A model generated the notes under the pieces. That model had not been told where the DNA came from, ran no database searches, and saw only the letters and a program-made list of their open reading frames with translations. Shown in pieces: positions 16,010-24,653 of a DNA stretch of 64,000 nt (position 1 is the first letter of the stretch; each line of letters starts with the position of its first letter). This stretch comes from Halomonas saccharevitans. GTDB taxonomy: Bacteria > Pseudomonadota > Gammaproteobacteria > Pseudomonadales > Halomonadaceae. The DNA is taken from contig NZ_FPAQ01000013.1 in NCBI RefSeq assembly GCF_900116405.1, positions 22,041 through 86,040 on the forward strand, given 5' to 3'. The position numbers and the translations under genes were made by a program.

Positions 16010-16247
16010 GGCGATCGCCAGGGCCGTCGCAAGAGCGCCTTCGCAAGTCCGTTCGCCGGACCGTACCCATCTAGTGCGACCGGTCAGGGCACAGCGATAA
16101 GAACGCTATAACGCGGTTGCCGATAGCCCGCCCCCATCGCCGCCCAAGGTGGCGGCTATTGGCGAAAGGGCGCGCGCTCCTTCACAATGCCCATCCTTCT
16201 TTCCCATCATCCACTGCCGTGCACCTCGTCGTGCCAGGAGCCTTTTC

Positions 16248-16517
16248 ATGTTCGTCGTCATCTTCGGCCGCCCCGCCTGCCCCTTCTGCGTCCGCGCCAA
16301 GTCGCTGGCCGAGCGGCTCGAGAGCGCCGGCGCCATCGAGGGCCACCGCTATGTCGACATCCAGGCCGAGGGCATCACCAAGGCCGACCTGGAGAAGACC
16401 ATCGGCCAGCCGGTGCACACCGTGCCGCAGATCTTCGTCGATCAGACCCACGTCGGCGGCTTCACCGAGTTCGATCAGTACGTGCGCGACAACGCCCTGA
16501 TGGCCGCCAGCGTCTGA
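16248..16517 (+). CDS. grxA: Glutaredoxin, GrxA-like
   Basis: An 89-residue dithiol glutaredoxin with active site CPFC (C11-C14), the cis-Pro motif TVPQIFVD and the glutathione-binding GGFTEF. A dithiol CxxC site and the GrxA-like arrangement suggest reduction of ribonucleotide reductase or OxyR-type disulfides with glutathione. ATG 16248 has AGGAG 8 nt upstream. The gene is followed by an intrinsic terminator, so it is probably a single-gene transcript. Confidence 0.88.
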   Translation: MFVVIFGRPACPFCVRAKSLAERLESAGAIEGHRYVDIQAEGITKADLEKTIGQPVHTVPQIFVDQTHVGGFTEFDQYVRDNALMAASV

Positions 16518-16540
16518 CACGCGCCGCACGCCATCCTCGA

Positions 16541-16568
16541 CGCCGTCACCCCAGGGTGGCGGCGTTTT
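16541..16568 (+). terminator. Intrinsic terminator after grxA
   Basis: A ten-base-pair stem CGCCGTCACC / GGTGGCGGCG (one G-T pair) with a 4-nt loop, followed by TTTTCGTTGTGTGT. Confidence 0.85.
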
Positions 16569-16712
16569 CGTTGTGTGTGCATGCCCGCGAGAGCCTGCGT
16601 CTTTCCCGCGTTGAATGAGCTCCCGACCTCGCTGCCTATACTGGCGCTGCGAGCGCACGAGAGATGAAAACGGGCCACACGAACGGGGCATCACGACGGG
16701 GGAAACGGCACG

Positions 16713-17480
16713 ATGCAACGGGAAGAGTTCGTCCAGCAGCTGTGGCTGGACTTCGTCCATCACCATCCTGACGTCGGCGGCCTGCGGTTGTGGCCGGTCG
16801 AGGCCCCGGCGGAATATTTAGCGATCCTTACCCTCAATCACGGCCCCTGGGCCATGGAATCGCTGATCCCGACGCTGGTGCGCTTCGGCTATCGACCCCA
16901 GCAGCGCTACGGCATGGCCGACCGCGGCCTGCTCGCGACCCTGCTCAGCGCGCCGGATCATGGCGGCTGGGTGCTGCTCGCCGAGCTGCAGCTGGGCGCC
17001 CTGTCGCGACAGCCCCGGGAGAGCCTGAAGGCACTGGTTGCCGACGCCGACCCCCGGGAGGCGCGCAGCCAGGCGCTGCTCTGCCACGGCCGCGCCTGGC
17101 CGATGCCCGACTGGGATACCTACCAGCTCCTGGAGCGCGCCCACCCCCTGGCCGGTTGGCTCGCAGTGATGGGACCAAGGGTCCACCACGTCGGCTTCGA
17201 CTGCCAACGGCTGGGCCACGACTTCCAGACCCTCGACGGTCAGTTACAGCAGGTTGGGCTCAAAGGCAGCGACGATCGCCACCATGGGCTCTTCCCCGTC
17301 TCGCCGCTGCTCGACTACCGCTTCTATGCCACCCGCTCGCAGCGCCTGGCCTTCGCCGAGGGCGACGAGCATCGCATCGGCCTGGGCGGCCTGGCGCTGG
17401 TGCAGAAGCAGGTTAGCGCCAACCAGGAGCGCGCCGCCGAACTGCTGTTGCCCCACCACACACGCTGCGAACTCACCTGA
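16713..17480 (+). CDS. DUF1338-like (VOC-fold, HglS-related) protein
   Basis: 255 residues. The pattern QLWLDFV near the start, LNHGPW at about 42, LLCHGRAWPMPDWDTYQLL and GWLAVMGPRVHHVGFDCQRL resembles DUF1338, the family of 2-oxoadipate dioxygenase/decarboxylase HglS, a VOC-fold Fe(II) enzyme. The two histidines in LNHG and HHVGF could be metal ligands. The C-terminal region where the family carries a glutamate ligand reads GGLALVQKQV, with no obvious equivalent, so it may be a divergent or inactive relative. A clear Shine-Dalgarno (GGGGGAAACGGCACG) precedes the ATG. It has no operon partners. Confidence 0.6.
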   Translation: MQREEFVQQLWLDFVHHHPDVGGLRLWPVEAPAEYLAILTLNHGPWAMESLIPTLVRFGYRPQQRYGMADRGLLATLLSAPDHGGWVLLAELQLGALSRQPRESLKALVADADPREARSQALLCHGRAWPMPDWDTYQLLERAHPLAGWLAVMGPRVHHVGFDCQRLGHDFQTLDGQLQQVGLKGSDDRHHGLFPVSPLLDYRFYATRSQRLAFAEGDEHRIGLGGLALVQKQVSANQERAAELLLPHHTRCELT

Positions 17481-17486
17481 TCCGGA

Positions 17487-17509
17487 TCATCCACAGAATC
17501 TGTGGATAA
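17487..17509. promoter_or_regulatory. Inverted pair of DnaA-box-like sequences
   Basis: TGTGGATAA at 17501-17509 is an exact DnaA box (TTATCCACA) on the minus strand. TCATCCACA at 17487-17495 is a one-mismatch box on the plus strand. They face each other 5 nt apart as an inverted repeat, ATCCACAGA-A-TCTGTGGAT. The site lies just after the DUF1338-like stop codon. It could equally act as a small hairpin, but no T-tract follows. Confidence 0.5.
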
Positions 17510-17608
17510 CGCTGTGTATCATCCCGGGGAAAGCCGCGGAGACCCGGATGGCGGGGGCCGCGCAACGTCGTGATCAGTTTTTCGGCAGTCCGGACCTCCC
17601 CTAACGAC

Positions 17609-17634
17609 AACGGCCCGGACACAGGGTCCGGGCC
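17609..17634 (-). terminator. Intrinsic terminator after scoB
   Basis: A hairpin of about 11 bp, ACGGCCCGGAC / GTCCGGGCCGT, with a short loop. On the minus strand it is followed by TGTCGTT, giving a weak U-tract downstream of the scoAB stop. Confidence 0.75.
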
Positions 17635-17674
17635 GTCGATTGGCATGCGCCTCACTCGAGGGCGCCGTGCTGGA

Positions 17675-18337
17675 TCAAACCTCGAAGGTCATTTCCGGCA
17701 CGTGCTCGGGCACCACCAGCTTGCCTGCGGTCAGCTCCTTGATCTCCTCGACGGAGACGCCCGGCGCTCGCTCCTTCAAGTGGAAGGCACCGTCCTTGAT
17801 CTCGAGATACGCCAGGTCGGTCAGCACGCGGTTGATGCAGCCGGCGCCGGTCAGCGGCAGGTTGCAGCTCTCAAGCAGCTTGGACTCGCCGTGCTTGGAG
17901 GCGTGGGTCATGGTGCAGATGATGTTCTCGGCGCCGGCGACCAGGTCCATGGCGCCACCCATGCCCTTGATCAGCTTGCCCGGGATCATCCAGGAGGCGA
18001 TGTTGCCGTTCTGGTCGACCTCGAAGGCGCCGAGCACGGTCAGGTCGACGTGACCGCCGCGGATCATCGCGAAGGACTCGGCGGAGGAGAAGATCGCCGC
18101 GCCCGGCCGGGCGGTGACGGTCTGCTTGCCGGCGTTGATCATGTCCGGGTCGACCTCCTCCTCGGTGGGGAAGCGTCCCATGCCGAGCAGGCCGTTCTCG
18201 GATTGCAGCATCACGTCGATGCCGTCGGGGATGTAGTTGGCCACCAGGGTCGGGATGCCGATGCCCAGGTTGACGTAGAAGCCGTCTTCGAGTTCGCGCG
18301 CCACGCGCTGTGCCATCTGTTCGCGGGTGAGTGCCAT
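17675..18337 (-). CDS. scoB: Acetoacetate:succinyl-CoA transferase, beta subunit
   Basis: A 220-residue CoA-transferase family I subunit B. The catalytic glutamate motif SENGLLGMG is at 46-54 (E47), preceded by NLGIGIPTLVANYIP. With the A subunit it transfers CoA from succinyl-CoA to acetoacetate (SCOT). The GAGCINRVLTDLAYLEI stretch near the C-terminus is typical of the family. It lies 75 bp downstream of subunit A on the same strand; the gap contains GTGATCGGTGGAG-like sequence but no terminator. Acetoacetyl-CoA produced here feeds into acetyl-CoA. Confidence 0.92.
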   Translation of the reverse strand: MALTREQMAQRVARELEDGFYVNLGIGIPTLVANYIPDGIDVMLQSENGLLGMGRFPTEEEVDPDMINAGKQTVTARPGAAIFSSAESFAMIRGGHVDLTVLGAFEVDQNGNIASWMIPGKLIKGMGGAMDLVAGAENIICTMTHASKHGESKLLESCNLPLTGAGCINRVLTDLAYLEIKDGAFHLKERAPGVSVEEIKELTAGKLVVPEHVPEMTFEV

Positions 18338-18412
18338 CGTGTTGCCTCTTGTGATCGGTGGAGAAGCGGGAGAAAAGCGCCGGCCGTGCCGGTCGTCACG
18401 TGCGGGGAGCGC

Positions 18413-19114
18413 TCAGCCCTCGCGCACGGTGCGCTTCTCGATGCGCTTCTCGAAGGAGCCCTGGATGATGCGGTCGACGTAGATGCCCGGGGTGTGGATC
18501 TGGTCGGGGGTAAGCTCGCCCGGCTCGACGATCTCCTCGACCTCGACCACGGTGATCTTGCCCGCGGTGGCAGCCATCGGGTTGAAGTTCTGGGCGGTGT
18601 CGCGATAGACGACGTTGCCGTAGCGGTCGGCCTTCCAGCCCTTGATGATAGCGAAGTCGCCGACCACCGATTCCTCGAGGATGTAGTGGCGACCGTTGAA
18701 CTCGCGCACCTCCTTGCCCTCTCCGATCGGCGTGCCGTAGCCGGTGGCGGTATAGAAGGCGGGGATACCGGCGCCGCCGGCGCGCATCTTCTCGGCCAGA
18801 GTCCCCTGAGGCGTCAGCACCACCTCGATCTCCTCGTTGAGCATCTGCTGCTCGAACAGGGCGTTCTCGCCGACATAGGAGGCGTGGATCTTGCGGATCT
18901 GCTTGTCTTCCAGCAGCAGGCCCAGGCCGAAGCCATCGACGCCGCAGTTGTTGGACCACACCGTCAGGTCCTTCACACCGCGACGCTTGATCTCGCCGAT
19001 CAGGTTCTCGGGGATGCCGCAGAGACCGAAGCCGCCGGCGATCACGGTCATGCCGCTCTCGATGCCGTCCATTGCCTCTTCGTAGGAAGTCACACGCTTG
19101 TCGAATCCGGCCAT
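18413..19114 (-). CDS. scoA: Acetoacetate:succinyl-CoA transferase, alpha subunit
   Basis: A 233-residue family I CoA-transferase subunit A. The glycine-rich CoA-binding motif [14 protein letters not shown] is near the N-terminus, with [11 protein letters not shown] and [29 protein letters not shown] family segments downstream. It forms the heteromer with scoB immediately after it. The operon is divergent from a LysR regulator, with a 169-bp AT-rich spacer that should hold the control region. The product acts on acetoacetate from 3-hydroxybutyrate oxidation or amino-acid breakdown. Confidence 0.92.
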   Translation of the reverse strand: MAGFDKRVTSYEEAMDGIESGMTVIAGGFGLCGIPENLIGEIKRRGVKDLTVWSNNCGVDGFGLGLLLEDKQIRKIHASYVGENALFEQQMLNEEIEVVLTPQGTLAEKMRAGGAGIPAFYTATGYGTPIGEGKEVREFNGRHYILEESVVGDFAIIKGWKADRYGNVVYRDTAQNFNPMAATAGKITVVEVEEIVEPGELTPDQIHTPGIYVDRIIQGSFEKRIEKRTVREG

Positions 19115-19204
19115 CGTGGCGCCTCGCGTTGTTGTAGAGAGTGGGGGATGGAGGAAGAAGTGAACGCCAGGCGTTCATTCGCAGAGTGTCAGGCCAGTGT
19201 TGCC

Positions 19205-19266
19205 CCTGACAATATATTTGTTAAGTTTGTTTTATTTATCGATTGATATGATCGACTCATAAATTT
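19205..19266. promoter_or_regulatory. AT-rich divergent control region with possible LysR site
   Basis: This is the most AT-rich stretch nearby. It contains the imperfect inverted repeat TTTATCGAT (19235-19243) and ATCGACTCATAAA (19251-19263) between scoA and the lysR gene. The position and dyad symmetry fit a LysR-type binding site, but no experimental consensus is available to test it against. Confidence 0.4.
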
Positions 19267-19283
19267 GACCTTGGTAGCACGCC

Positions 19284-20189
19284 ATGACCGTCAAGCAACT
19301 GCGCGCCTTCCTCGCCGTGGCGCGAACCCTGAGCTTCACCCAGGCCTGCGAGCATCTGCACCTCTCCCAGCCGGCGCTGAGCCTCGCGATCAAGGGGCTC
19401 GAGGAGAGCCTGGGCGGGCGCCTGCTGATCCGCAGCACCCGCAGCGTGCGCCTCACCCCGGAGGGCGAGTCGCTGGTGCCGCTGGCCAAGCGCCTGATCG
19501 CCGAGTGGGACAACACTGAGGAGCTGCTGCGCCAACGCTTCACCCTGCAGCTCGGGCGCCTGGCGGTGGCCACCATGCCCTCGTTTGCCAGCAACCTGCT
19601 GCCGCCGGCGCTGCGGGTCTTTCGCCAGCGCCATCCCAAGGTCAACGTCACGGTCCACGACGTGATCAACGAGCAGGTGATCGAGATGGTGCGCGCCCGC
19701 CAGGTCGAGCTGGGGCTGGTGTTCGAGCCCGAGGCCACCGGCAGCCTCTCCTTCGCGCCGCTGTTTCGCGACCGCTTCGTTGCCGTGGTGCCGGCCGAGT
19801 CGCGCCTGGCCGAGCGGCCGAGCCTCGACTGGGCGACCCTGATGACCCGGGACTTCATCGCACTGCAGCGCCCCTCCATGGTACGCCGCCTGCTCGAGCA
19901 GGCACTGGAGGGGCGAGGGCTGGTGCTGCCGGCGACTTTCGAATGCCATCAGCTGGCCACCGTAGGGCGCATGGTTTCAAGCGGCCTGGGGGTCAGCGCC
20001 GTGCCGTCGCTGTGCATCGACCAGATGCAGGAGCTCGGCGCGGTCTGCGTGCCGCTGGAGGACCCGGTCGTCGAACGCGACGTCGGCGTGCTGACCTGGA
20101 ATCGTCACGAGCTCTCGGTCGCCGCCGTCGCGCTGCATCGCGTGCTGGCCGAGACCATTCAGACACCGGGGCTATCGCCGCGTTGTTGA
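19284..20189 (+). CDS. LysR-family transcriptional regulator (likely scoAB regulator)
   Basis: A 301-residue LTTR: a winged helix-turn-helix at residues 1-60 (MTVKQLRAFLAVARTLSFTQ, then the recognition helix around LSQPALSLAIKGLEE), a linker helix, and a periplasmic-binding-like effector domain beginning near residue 90 (LGRLAVATMPSFASNLLP). Divergent placement next to scoAB is the classic LTTR arrangement and suggests it controls that operon in response to a related metabolite. A clear promoter was not identified. Confidence 0.9.
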   Translation: MTVKQLRAFLAVARTLSFTQACEHLHLSQPALSLAIKGLEESLGGRLLIRSTRSVRLTPEGESLVPLAKRLIAEWDNTEELLRQRFTLQLGRLAVATMPSFASNLLPPALRVFRQRHPKVNVTVHDVINEQVIEMVRARQVELGLVFEPEATGSLSFAPLFRDRFVAVVPAESRLAERPSLDWATLMTRDFIALQRPSMVRRLLEQALEGRGLVLPATFECHQLATVGRMVSSGLGVSAVPSLCIDQMQELGAVCVPLEDPVVERDVGVLTWNRHELSVAAVALHRVLAETIQTPGLSPRC

Positions 20190-20261
20190 GCCCTACAGCT
20201 GGGCAGCTCGCGGCCGATCCATTAGCATGAACGCCTCATAAAACCCGTCAAGGAGACAGGC

Positions 20262-21134
20262 ATGTCGACCCTAAGAGGGTTCGTGAGCATCCTGCTGCTG
20301 AGCCTGACCACCCTGACCTGGGGAATCCCGCTGATCCTGCTGACCCTGGTCAAGCTAGTGACGCCCGGGCGCCGCTGGCGCCGCCGGGTGCTGACGGCCC
20401 TCAATTGGGTCGCGCTCAACTGGATGGGCAGCAACCTGTGGTGGATGAGCCGCTGGCTGCGCCCGCCCCTGGAGCTGCAGCTACCCGATGGCATGTCTCG
20501 GGACCGCTGGTGGCTGGTGCTCTCCAACCACCGCAGCTGGACGGACATCTTTCTGCTGTTCTTCGCCTTCCACCGGCGCATCCCCATGCCGCACTTCTTC
20601 GTCAAGCGGCAGCTGATCTGGATTCCCATCGTCGGGCTGGCCTTCTGGGCCATGGAGTTTCCCATGCTGCGTCGCCTGACCCGCGAGCAGCGCGAGCGCC
20701 AACCCCACCTGGCGCGTCGCGACCGCGAGGCCACCGAGCGCATGTGTCGCCATGCCCGTGAGCGGCCAATCGCGATCTATAACTTCGTCGAGGGCACCCG
20801 CTTCACCCCTACCAAGCACGCCGCCCAGGGCGCTCCCTATCGACACCTGCTCAGGCCGCGCGCCGGCGGCATCGCCCAGGTGGTGAGCCTGCTCGGCGAC
20901 CGGCTCGGCGGCATCCTCGACGTCACCCTGCACTACGACAATCCCGCGCCGAGCTTCTGGGGCTTTCTCTGCGGCCGCGAGGGCCGTGTCGTGCTGGAGG
21001 CGCGGCGTCTGGAGGTCCCCTCCTGGATGCTCGAAGGGGACTATCACGACAACACGGACTACAAGGAACGCTTCCAGTCATGGCTCAACGCCCTGTGGCA
21101 GGACAAGGATCGCCGTCTAGACGACCACCGCTGA
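20262..21134 (+). CDS. Lysophosphatidic-acid acyltransferase-family protein (YihG-like)
   Basis: A 290-residue membrane-associated PlsC-superfamily acyltransferase. Motif I NHRSWTD carries H90 and D95; motif III reads FVEGTRFT (175-182). A hydrophobic N-terminal helix (LLLSLTTLTWGIPLILLTLV) anchors it. The length and the motif spacing resemble E. coli YihG, an acyltransferase affecting phospholipid acyl composition. The start follows AAGGAG. Its 3' end overlaps the next gene by 55 bp in another frame, so the pair is likely co-transcribed. Confidence 0.85.
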   Translation: MSTLRGFVSILLLSLTTLTWGIPLILLTLVKLVTPGRRWRRRVLTALNWVALNWMGSNLWWMSRWLRPPLELQLPDGMSRDRWWLVLSNHRSWTDIFLLFFAFHRRIPMPHFFVKRQLIWIPIVGLAFWAMEFPMLRRLTREQRERQPHLARRDREATERMCRHARERPIAIYNFVEGTRFTPTKHAAQGAPYRHLLRPRAGGIAQVVSLLGDRLGGILDVTLHYDNPAPSFWGFLCGREGRVVLEARRLEVPSWMLEGDYHDNTDYKERFQSWLNALWQDKDRRLDDHR

Positions 21135-22021
21135 GCTGGCTGCTAATCGCCCTGACGGTGCTGCTGGCCGGCTGTGCAGGCACCGGCCGCGACATGGGAC
21201 GAGGATATGACAGCGGTCGCGCACGTGACATCGCCGGCGAGTGGGTCACCATCCAGCGTGGCGACACCCTGGGGAAGATCGCACGCCGCGCCGATGTGCC
21301 TCTGGTGCGCCTGGAGCGCTTCAATCCCGGCGTCGACACCCGGCAACTGGCCGTGGGCCAGCGAGTGATGGTGCCCACTCGAAATGAGCGGGCGCCCTCC
21401 GGCGGCCCCTATCGGTACCAGATTCGACCGGGCGACACCTTCAGCGCCATCGCCCGGCGCTTCGGCACGACGCCAGGGCGAATCCGCTCGGGCAACCCCG
21501 GTATCGTGCCCACCGCGCTCAGGGTCGGCCAGCAGATCAAGGTGCCTCTGCGCGGGGGCCAGCCGAGCGCGTCCGCCTCGAGTACCGCCAGCAAGCGCAA
21601 GGCCGCTCGGCCGTCCCGCAAGCAGCTGCCGGACCCGGGCGACCTGCCCGCCTCGGCGCGGCGCTGGCCCTGGCCGCTGGACGACTATCGGGTGGCTCGA
21701 CCGTTCGGCACCGATAAACGCGGCGCCCTTCAGCCGATGCTGCTGGCCACCGCGCCTGGCAGTCGCGCCAAGGCGGTGGCCGATGGCGAGGTGCGGTTCG
21801 CCGACAGCATGCGCCAGCTCGGCCAGGTGGTGATCGTGCACCACGCCGACAACTTGCAGAGCGTCTATGCGCTGTGCAAGAGGCCGCTCGTGGGCAGCGG
21901 AGAGCGCGTCACGCAGGGCACCCCGGTCTGCGAGGTGGGTCGCCAGGACGGCGGACCACGCCTGCTCTTCGACATGCGCCATGGCGGAAAGCCCATGGAC
22001 CCCGCCCAGGTCCTTCGCTAG
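21080..22021 (+). CDS. LysM-domain lipoprotein with degenerate M23 peptidase domain (NlpD/EnvC-like)
   Basis: 313 residues. A lipoprotein signal ends at the lipobox LLAGC (C32). Two LysM peptidoglycan-binding repeats follow (about 55-98 and 112-157), then a basic Ser/Lys-rich linker and a LytM-like domain (about 200-313). The expected zinc ligands are missing: the first motif reads DKRGALQ instead of HxxxD, and the final HxH strand reads LLFDMRHGGKP. Such degenerate LytM proteins activate amidases at the division septum, as NlpD and EnvC do. The start overlaps the preceding acyltransferase gene by 55 bp. Confidence 0.75.
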   Translation: MAQRPVAGQGSPSRRPPLSWLLIALTVLLAGCAGTGRDMGRGYDSGRARDIAGEWVTIQRGDTLGKIARRADVPLVRLERFNPGVDTRQLAVGQRVMVPTRNERAPSGGPYRYQIRPGDTFSAIARRFGTTPGRIRSGNPGIVPTALRVGQQIKVPLRGGQPSASASSTASKRKAARPSRKQLPDPGDLPASARRWPWPLDDYRVARPFGTDKRGALQPMLLATAPGSRAKAVADGEVRFADSMRQLGQVVIVHHADNLQSVYALCKRPLVGSGERVTQGTPVCEVGRQDGGPRLLFDMRHGGKPMDPAQVLR

Positions 22022-22149
22022 ACGCGGCGTTGACGTGGTTGACGCAAGAATCACGTCATCGTCATCGCGGTGTCGCGCGCCTGTCATGAGCGACGCCCAT
22101 CCTGGGCGGTGTCAGGCCCGGTCGGGCCCGCCAACGCACGAGGAGCGCC

Positions 22150-23310
22150 ATGCGCATCTGCCTGGTCAGCGACACCTGGTCCCCCGATATCAACGGCGTC
22201 GCCCACACCCTTGGCCGGCTGAGTTCCGAACTGGAGCGACGCGGGGTGGCGCTGCAGCTGGTACGACCCCGTCCGACCGCGCGAACCGTGCCGCGGGCCG
22301 AGGGCATCGAGGCAGAGCTTCGCGTTCGTGGCCTGGCCCTGCCGGGCTATCGCGAGGTGCGCATCGGCCTGCCGGCCGGGCGAGCCATCCAGCGCCTGTG
22401 GCGTCAACAGCGCCCCCAGGCGATCTACCTCGCCACCCAGGGCCCTCTGGGCTGGTCGGCGCTGCGCATCGCCCGCCGGCTGGGCATCCCGGTAATCAGC
22501 GGCTGGCACACCAACTTCGATCAATACTGCCGCGACTACGGCCTGCCCTGGCTGGCGCCGCTGGTGCTGCGCCGCCTGAGGCAATTCCATAACCGCACCG
22601 CGGCGACCCTGGTGCCGACCCATGCCCAGGCCCGCGAGCTCTTCGAGCAGGGCTTTGCCAACGTGCGCGTGATGGCGCGCGGCATCGACGGCGAGCGTTT
22701 CTCCCCGGCGCATCGCGACTCGCCGCTGCGCGCGGCCTGGGGCAGCGATGCCCATCGTCCGGTGGCCCTCTATGTAGGGCGCCTGGCGCCGGAGAAGAAC
22801 CTGGCCCTGTTGCGCGACACCTTTTCCGCGATGCTTGCCGCGCGCCCCGATCTCACCCTGGTGGTGGTCGGCGACGGCCCGGGGCGCACCTCCCTCGAGC
22901 GCGCGCTGCCCCAGGCCCACTTCACCGGCTTCATCGATCGCGAGAGCCTGATTCGCCACTACGCCAGCGCCGATCTCTTCGTCTTCCCCTCGCTCTCCGA
23001 GACCTGGGGCAACGTGGTGCTCGAGGCCATGGCCAGCGGCCTGGCCGTGGTCGCCTTTCGCCACGCCGCCGGTGCCGAGCTGATCGACCACGACCATAAC
23101 GGCCTGAGCCTGGCGCCGGACGATGCGGCCGGCTTCCAGGCGGCGGCGGTCGCCCTGTGTCAGCAGCCGGCCCGCTATGCCCGGCTGGGACGTGCGGCAC
23201 GCGAGCGCGCCCTGGCCTATCGATGGCCGGCAATCGCCGACACCTTCCTCTCCACCCTCACCCAGCCGCTGGAGATCGACGATGAAGCCGCTCCCCCCTG
23301 CCGTGTTTGA
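22150..23310 (+). CDS. Glycosyltransferase, GT4 family
   Basis: A 386-residue GT-B enzyme. The N-terminus MRICLVSDTWSPDINGVAHT is the typical acceptor-domain start of bacterial GT4 proteins. The C-terminal domain has the sugar-nucleotide motif SETWGNVVLEAMASGLAVV (E(x7)E type). Proteins like this transfer sugars such as mannose or glucose to lipids; the acceptor here is unknown. The following PAP2 phosphatase gene overlaps its 3' end by 29 bp, so the two probably act in the same membrane-lipid or glycolipid pathway. GAGGAG precedes the start. Confidence 0.85.
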   Translation: MRICLVSDTWSPDINGVAHTLGRLSSELERRGVALQLVRPRPTARTVPRAEGIEAELRVRGLALPGYREVRIGLPAGRAIQRLWRQQRPQAIYLATQGPLGWSALRIARRLGIPVISGWHTNFDQYCRDYGLPWLAPLVLRRLRQFHNRTAATLVPTHAQARELFEQGFANVRVMARGIDGERFSPAHRDSPLRAAWGSDAHRPVALYVGRLAPEKNLALLRDTFSAMLAARPDLTLVVVGDGPGRTSLERALPQAHFTGFIDRESLIRHYASADLFVFPSLSETWGNVVLEAMASGLAVVAFRHAAGAELIDHDHNGLSLAPDDAAGFQAAAVALCQQPARYARLGRAARERALAYRWPAIADTFLSTLTQPLEIDDEAAPPCRV

Positions 23311-23824
23311 TCGTCTGGATCTCATCGAGTGGCAGCTCTGCCGCCGACTGGTCGGCTGCAACGTCCACCGCCCCTGGCTGATGCTGCTGCGCCTGGCCAG
23401 CCGGCTGGGGGACTGGCCGCTGTGGGTCGGGCTGATCCTGGCCCAGCCGCTGCTCGACCCGGTGAACGGCGGACGGCGGCTGGTCGAATACGTCGCCACC
23501 GCCCTGGTGGCCATCGCCTGCTATCGCGTGCTCAAGACGCGGCTGTGCCGCGAGCGCCCCTTCATCACCTTCACCGGGATCATCCGCTGCGGCGAACCCG
23601 CTCGAGACCGCTACAGCTTCCCCAGCGGACACACCATGCACGCGGTGCTCTTCTGCCTGCTGACCGCCGTGCACGCCGCCTGGCTGCTGCCGTGGCTCCT
23701 TCCGTTCGCGGCGATGATCGCCATCTCTCGCGTCGGCCTCGGGCTGCACTACCTCAGCGACGTGCTGGCCGGCGCCCTGCTTGGAACGGCCTTCGCGATG
23801 CTCAGTCTGGCGGTCTTCGGCTGA
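23282..23824 (+). CDS. PAP2-family membrane phosphatase
   Basis: A 180-residue integral membrane phosphatase with about five TM segments. All three PAP2 motifs are present: KTRLCRERP (KxxxxxxRP), PSGH in FPSGHTMHAV and SRVGLGLHYLSD (SRxxxxxHxxxD). Known substrates are phosphatidate, phosphatidylglycerophosphate and undecaprenyl pyrophosphate. The start ATG 23282 lies within the end of the glycosyltransferase gene, implying translational coupling. Confidence 0.88.
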   Translation: MKPLPPAVFDRLDLIEWQLCRRLVGCNVHRPWLMLLRLASRLGDWPLWVGLILAQPLLDPVNGGRRLVEYVATALVAIACYRVLKTRLCRERPFITFTGIIRCGEPARDRYSFPSGHTMHAVLFCLLTAVHAAWLLPWLLPFAAMIAISRVGLGLHYLSDVLAGALLGTAFAMLSLAVFG

Positions 23825-23890
23825 GACCGTCGTGGGACCAGTGGCCGAGTCCCGCTGGCCTCCCACCCGGCGGGATGGCATCCTGAGGCA

Positions 23891-24520
23891 ATGACCCAGT
23901 TGTCGCTATCTTCTCGCGAGACCCTGCTCGGGGATCCGCCCCTGGCGCGGTTCTCCAGGCTGCTCGGCGAGCCCGCCGCCACCCAGGCACTGACCCGGCT
24001 CGATCGCGAGCTTGACTGGCAGCGCCCAAGCCTGCGCCTCTACGGTCGCGAGCATCCGATCCCGCGCCACCAGGTCTGGATGGGCAGTCCCGACGCCCGC
24101 TATCGCTACTCGGGGCGCAACTTCTGCCCCGAGGCCTGGCACCCCGAGGTCGCGGCCATCCGCGATGCCGTGGTCGAGTGCCTGGCCGCCGCCGGCCAAT
24201 CGGCGCGCTTCAACAGCGTGCTGCTCAACCGCTACGCCGACGGCGAGGAGCGCATGGGCTGGCACAGCGACGACGAGCCCGAGCTCGGCGCCGCCCCGCT
24301 GATCACGGCGGTCAGCCTCGGCGCCGAGCGGCCGCTGCGCTTTCGCTGGAAGCAGCGCGAAGCCGAGGCCTTCAACGCCTGGCTGCCCCATGACAGCCTG
24401 CTGGTGATGGGGCCCGGGGTGCAGCGCCGCCTGCAGCACGCGCTGCTGCCGCGGCGACACCGAGGCCTGCGCATCAGCCTGACCTTTCGCTGGGTGCATC
24501 CGTCGCGCATCCACGACTGA
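23891..24520 (+). CDS. alkB: AlkB-family alpha-ketoglutarate-dependent dealkylase
   Basis: A 209-residue Fe(II)/2-oxoglutarate dioxygenase that repairs alkylated bases. The metal ligands are H125 and D127 in GWHSDDEPELG and H183 in LQHALLPR. 2-oxoglutarate is bound by an arginine in RGLRISLTFR. The NSVLLNRYADGEERMGWHSD segment resembles the eukaryotic ALKBH2/3-like subgroup more than E. coli AlkB. It is not adjacent to ada. A hairpin terminator for the convergent gcvT follows. Confidence 0.87.
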   Translation: MTQLSLSSRETLLGDPPLARFSRLLGEPAATQALTRLDRELDWQRPSLRLYGREHPIPRHQVWMGSPDARYRYSGRNFCPEAWHPEVAAIRDAVVECLAAAGQSARFNSVLLNRYADGEERMGWHSDDEPELGAAPLITAVSLGAERPLRFRWKQREAEAFNAWLPHDSLLVMGPGVQRRLQHALLPRRHRGLRISLTFRWVHPSRIHD

Positions 24521-24576
24521 GCCGCGGTCGCCCGCTTACCCGGGCCCTCAATCGCCGCCTTTAGCTTCTGCCCATG

Positions 24577-24612
24577 CAAAACGGCCACCCCGTTTGGAAT
24601 GGCCGCTGCATG
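24577..24612 (-). terminator. Intrinsic terminator after gcvT
   Basis: Between the convergent alkB and gcvT genes, the stem GCGGCCATTCC / GGGGTGGCCGT on the minus strand is followed by TTTTGC. CGGCCA / TGGCCG is the core pairing. Confidence 0.7.
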
Positions 24613-24653
24613 TTGCTTAAAACAGATAACGGTATAAATCCGCAAGTAAGCTA

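Noticed and set aside
17570..19246. A 558-codon open frame antisense to scoAB
   Set aside because: Spans both real genes and the intergenic gap; translation is typical shadow composition.
23825..23886. Terminator between the PAP2 gene and alkB
   Set aside because: There are inverted GTGGGA/TCCCAC and CCGCTGG-type arms, but pairing is broken and no T-tract follows.
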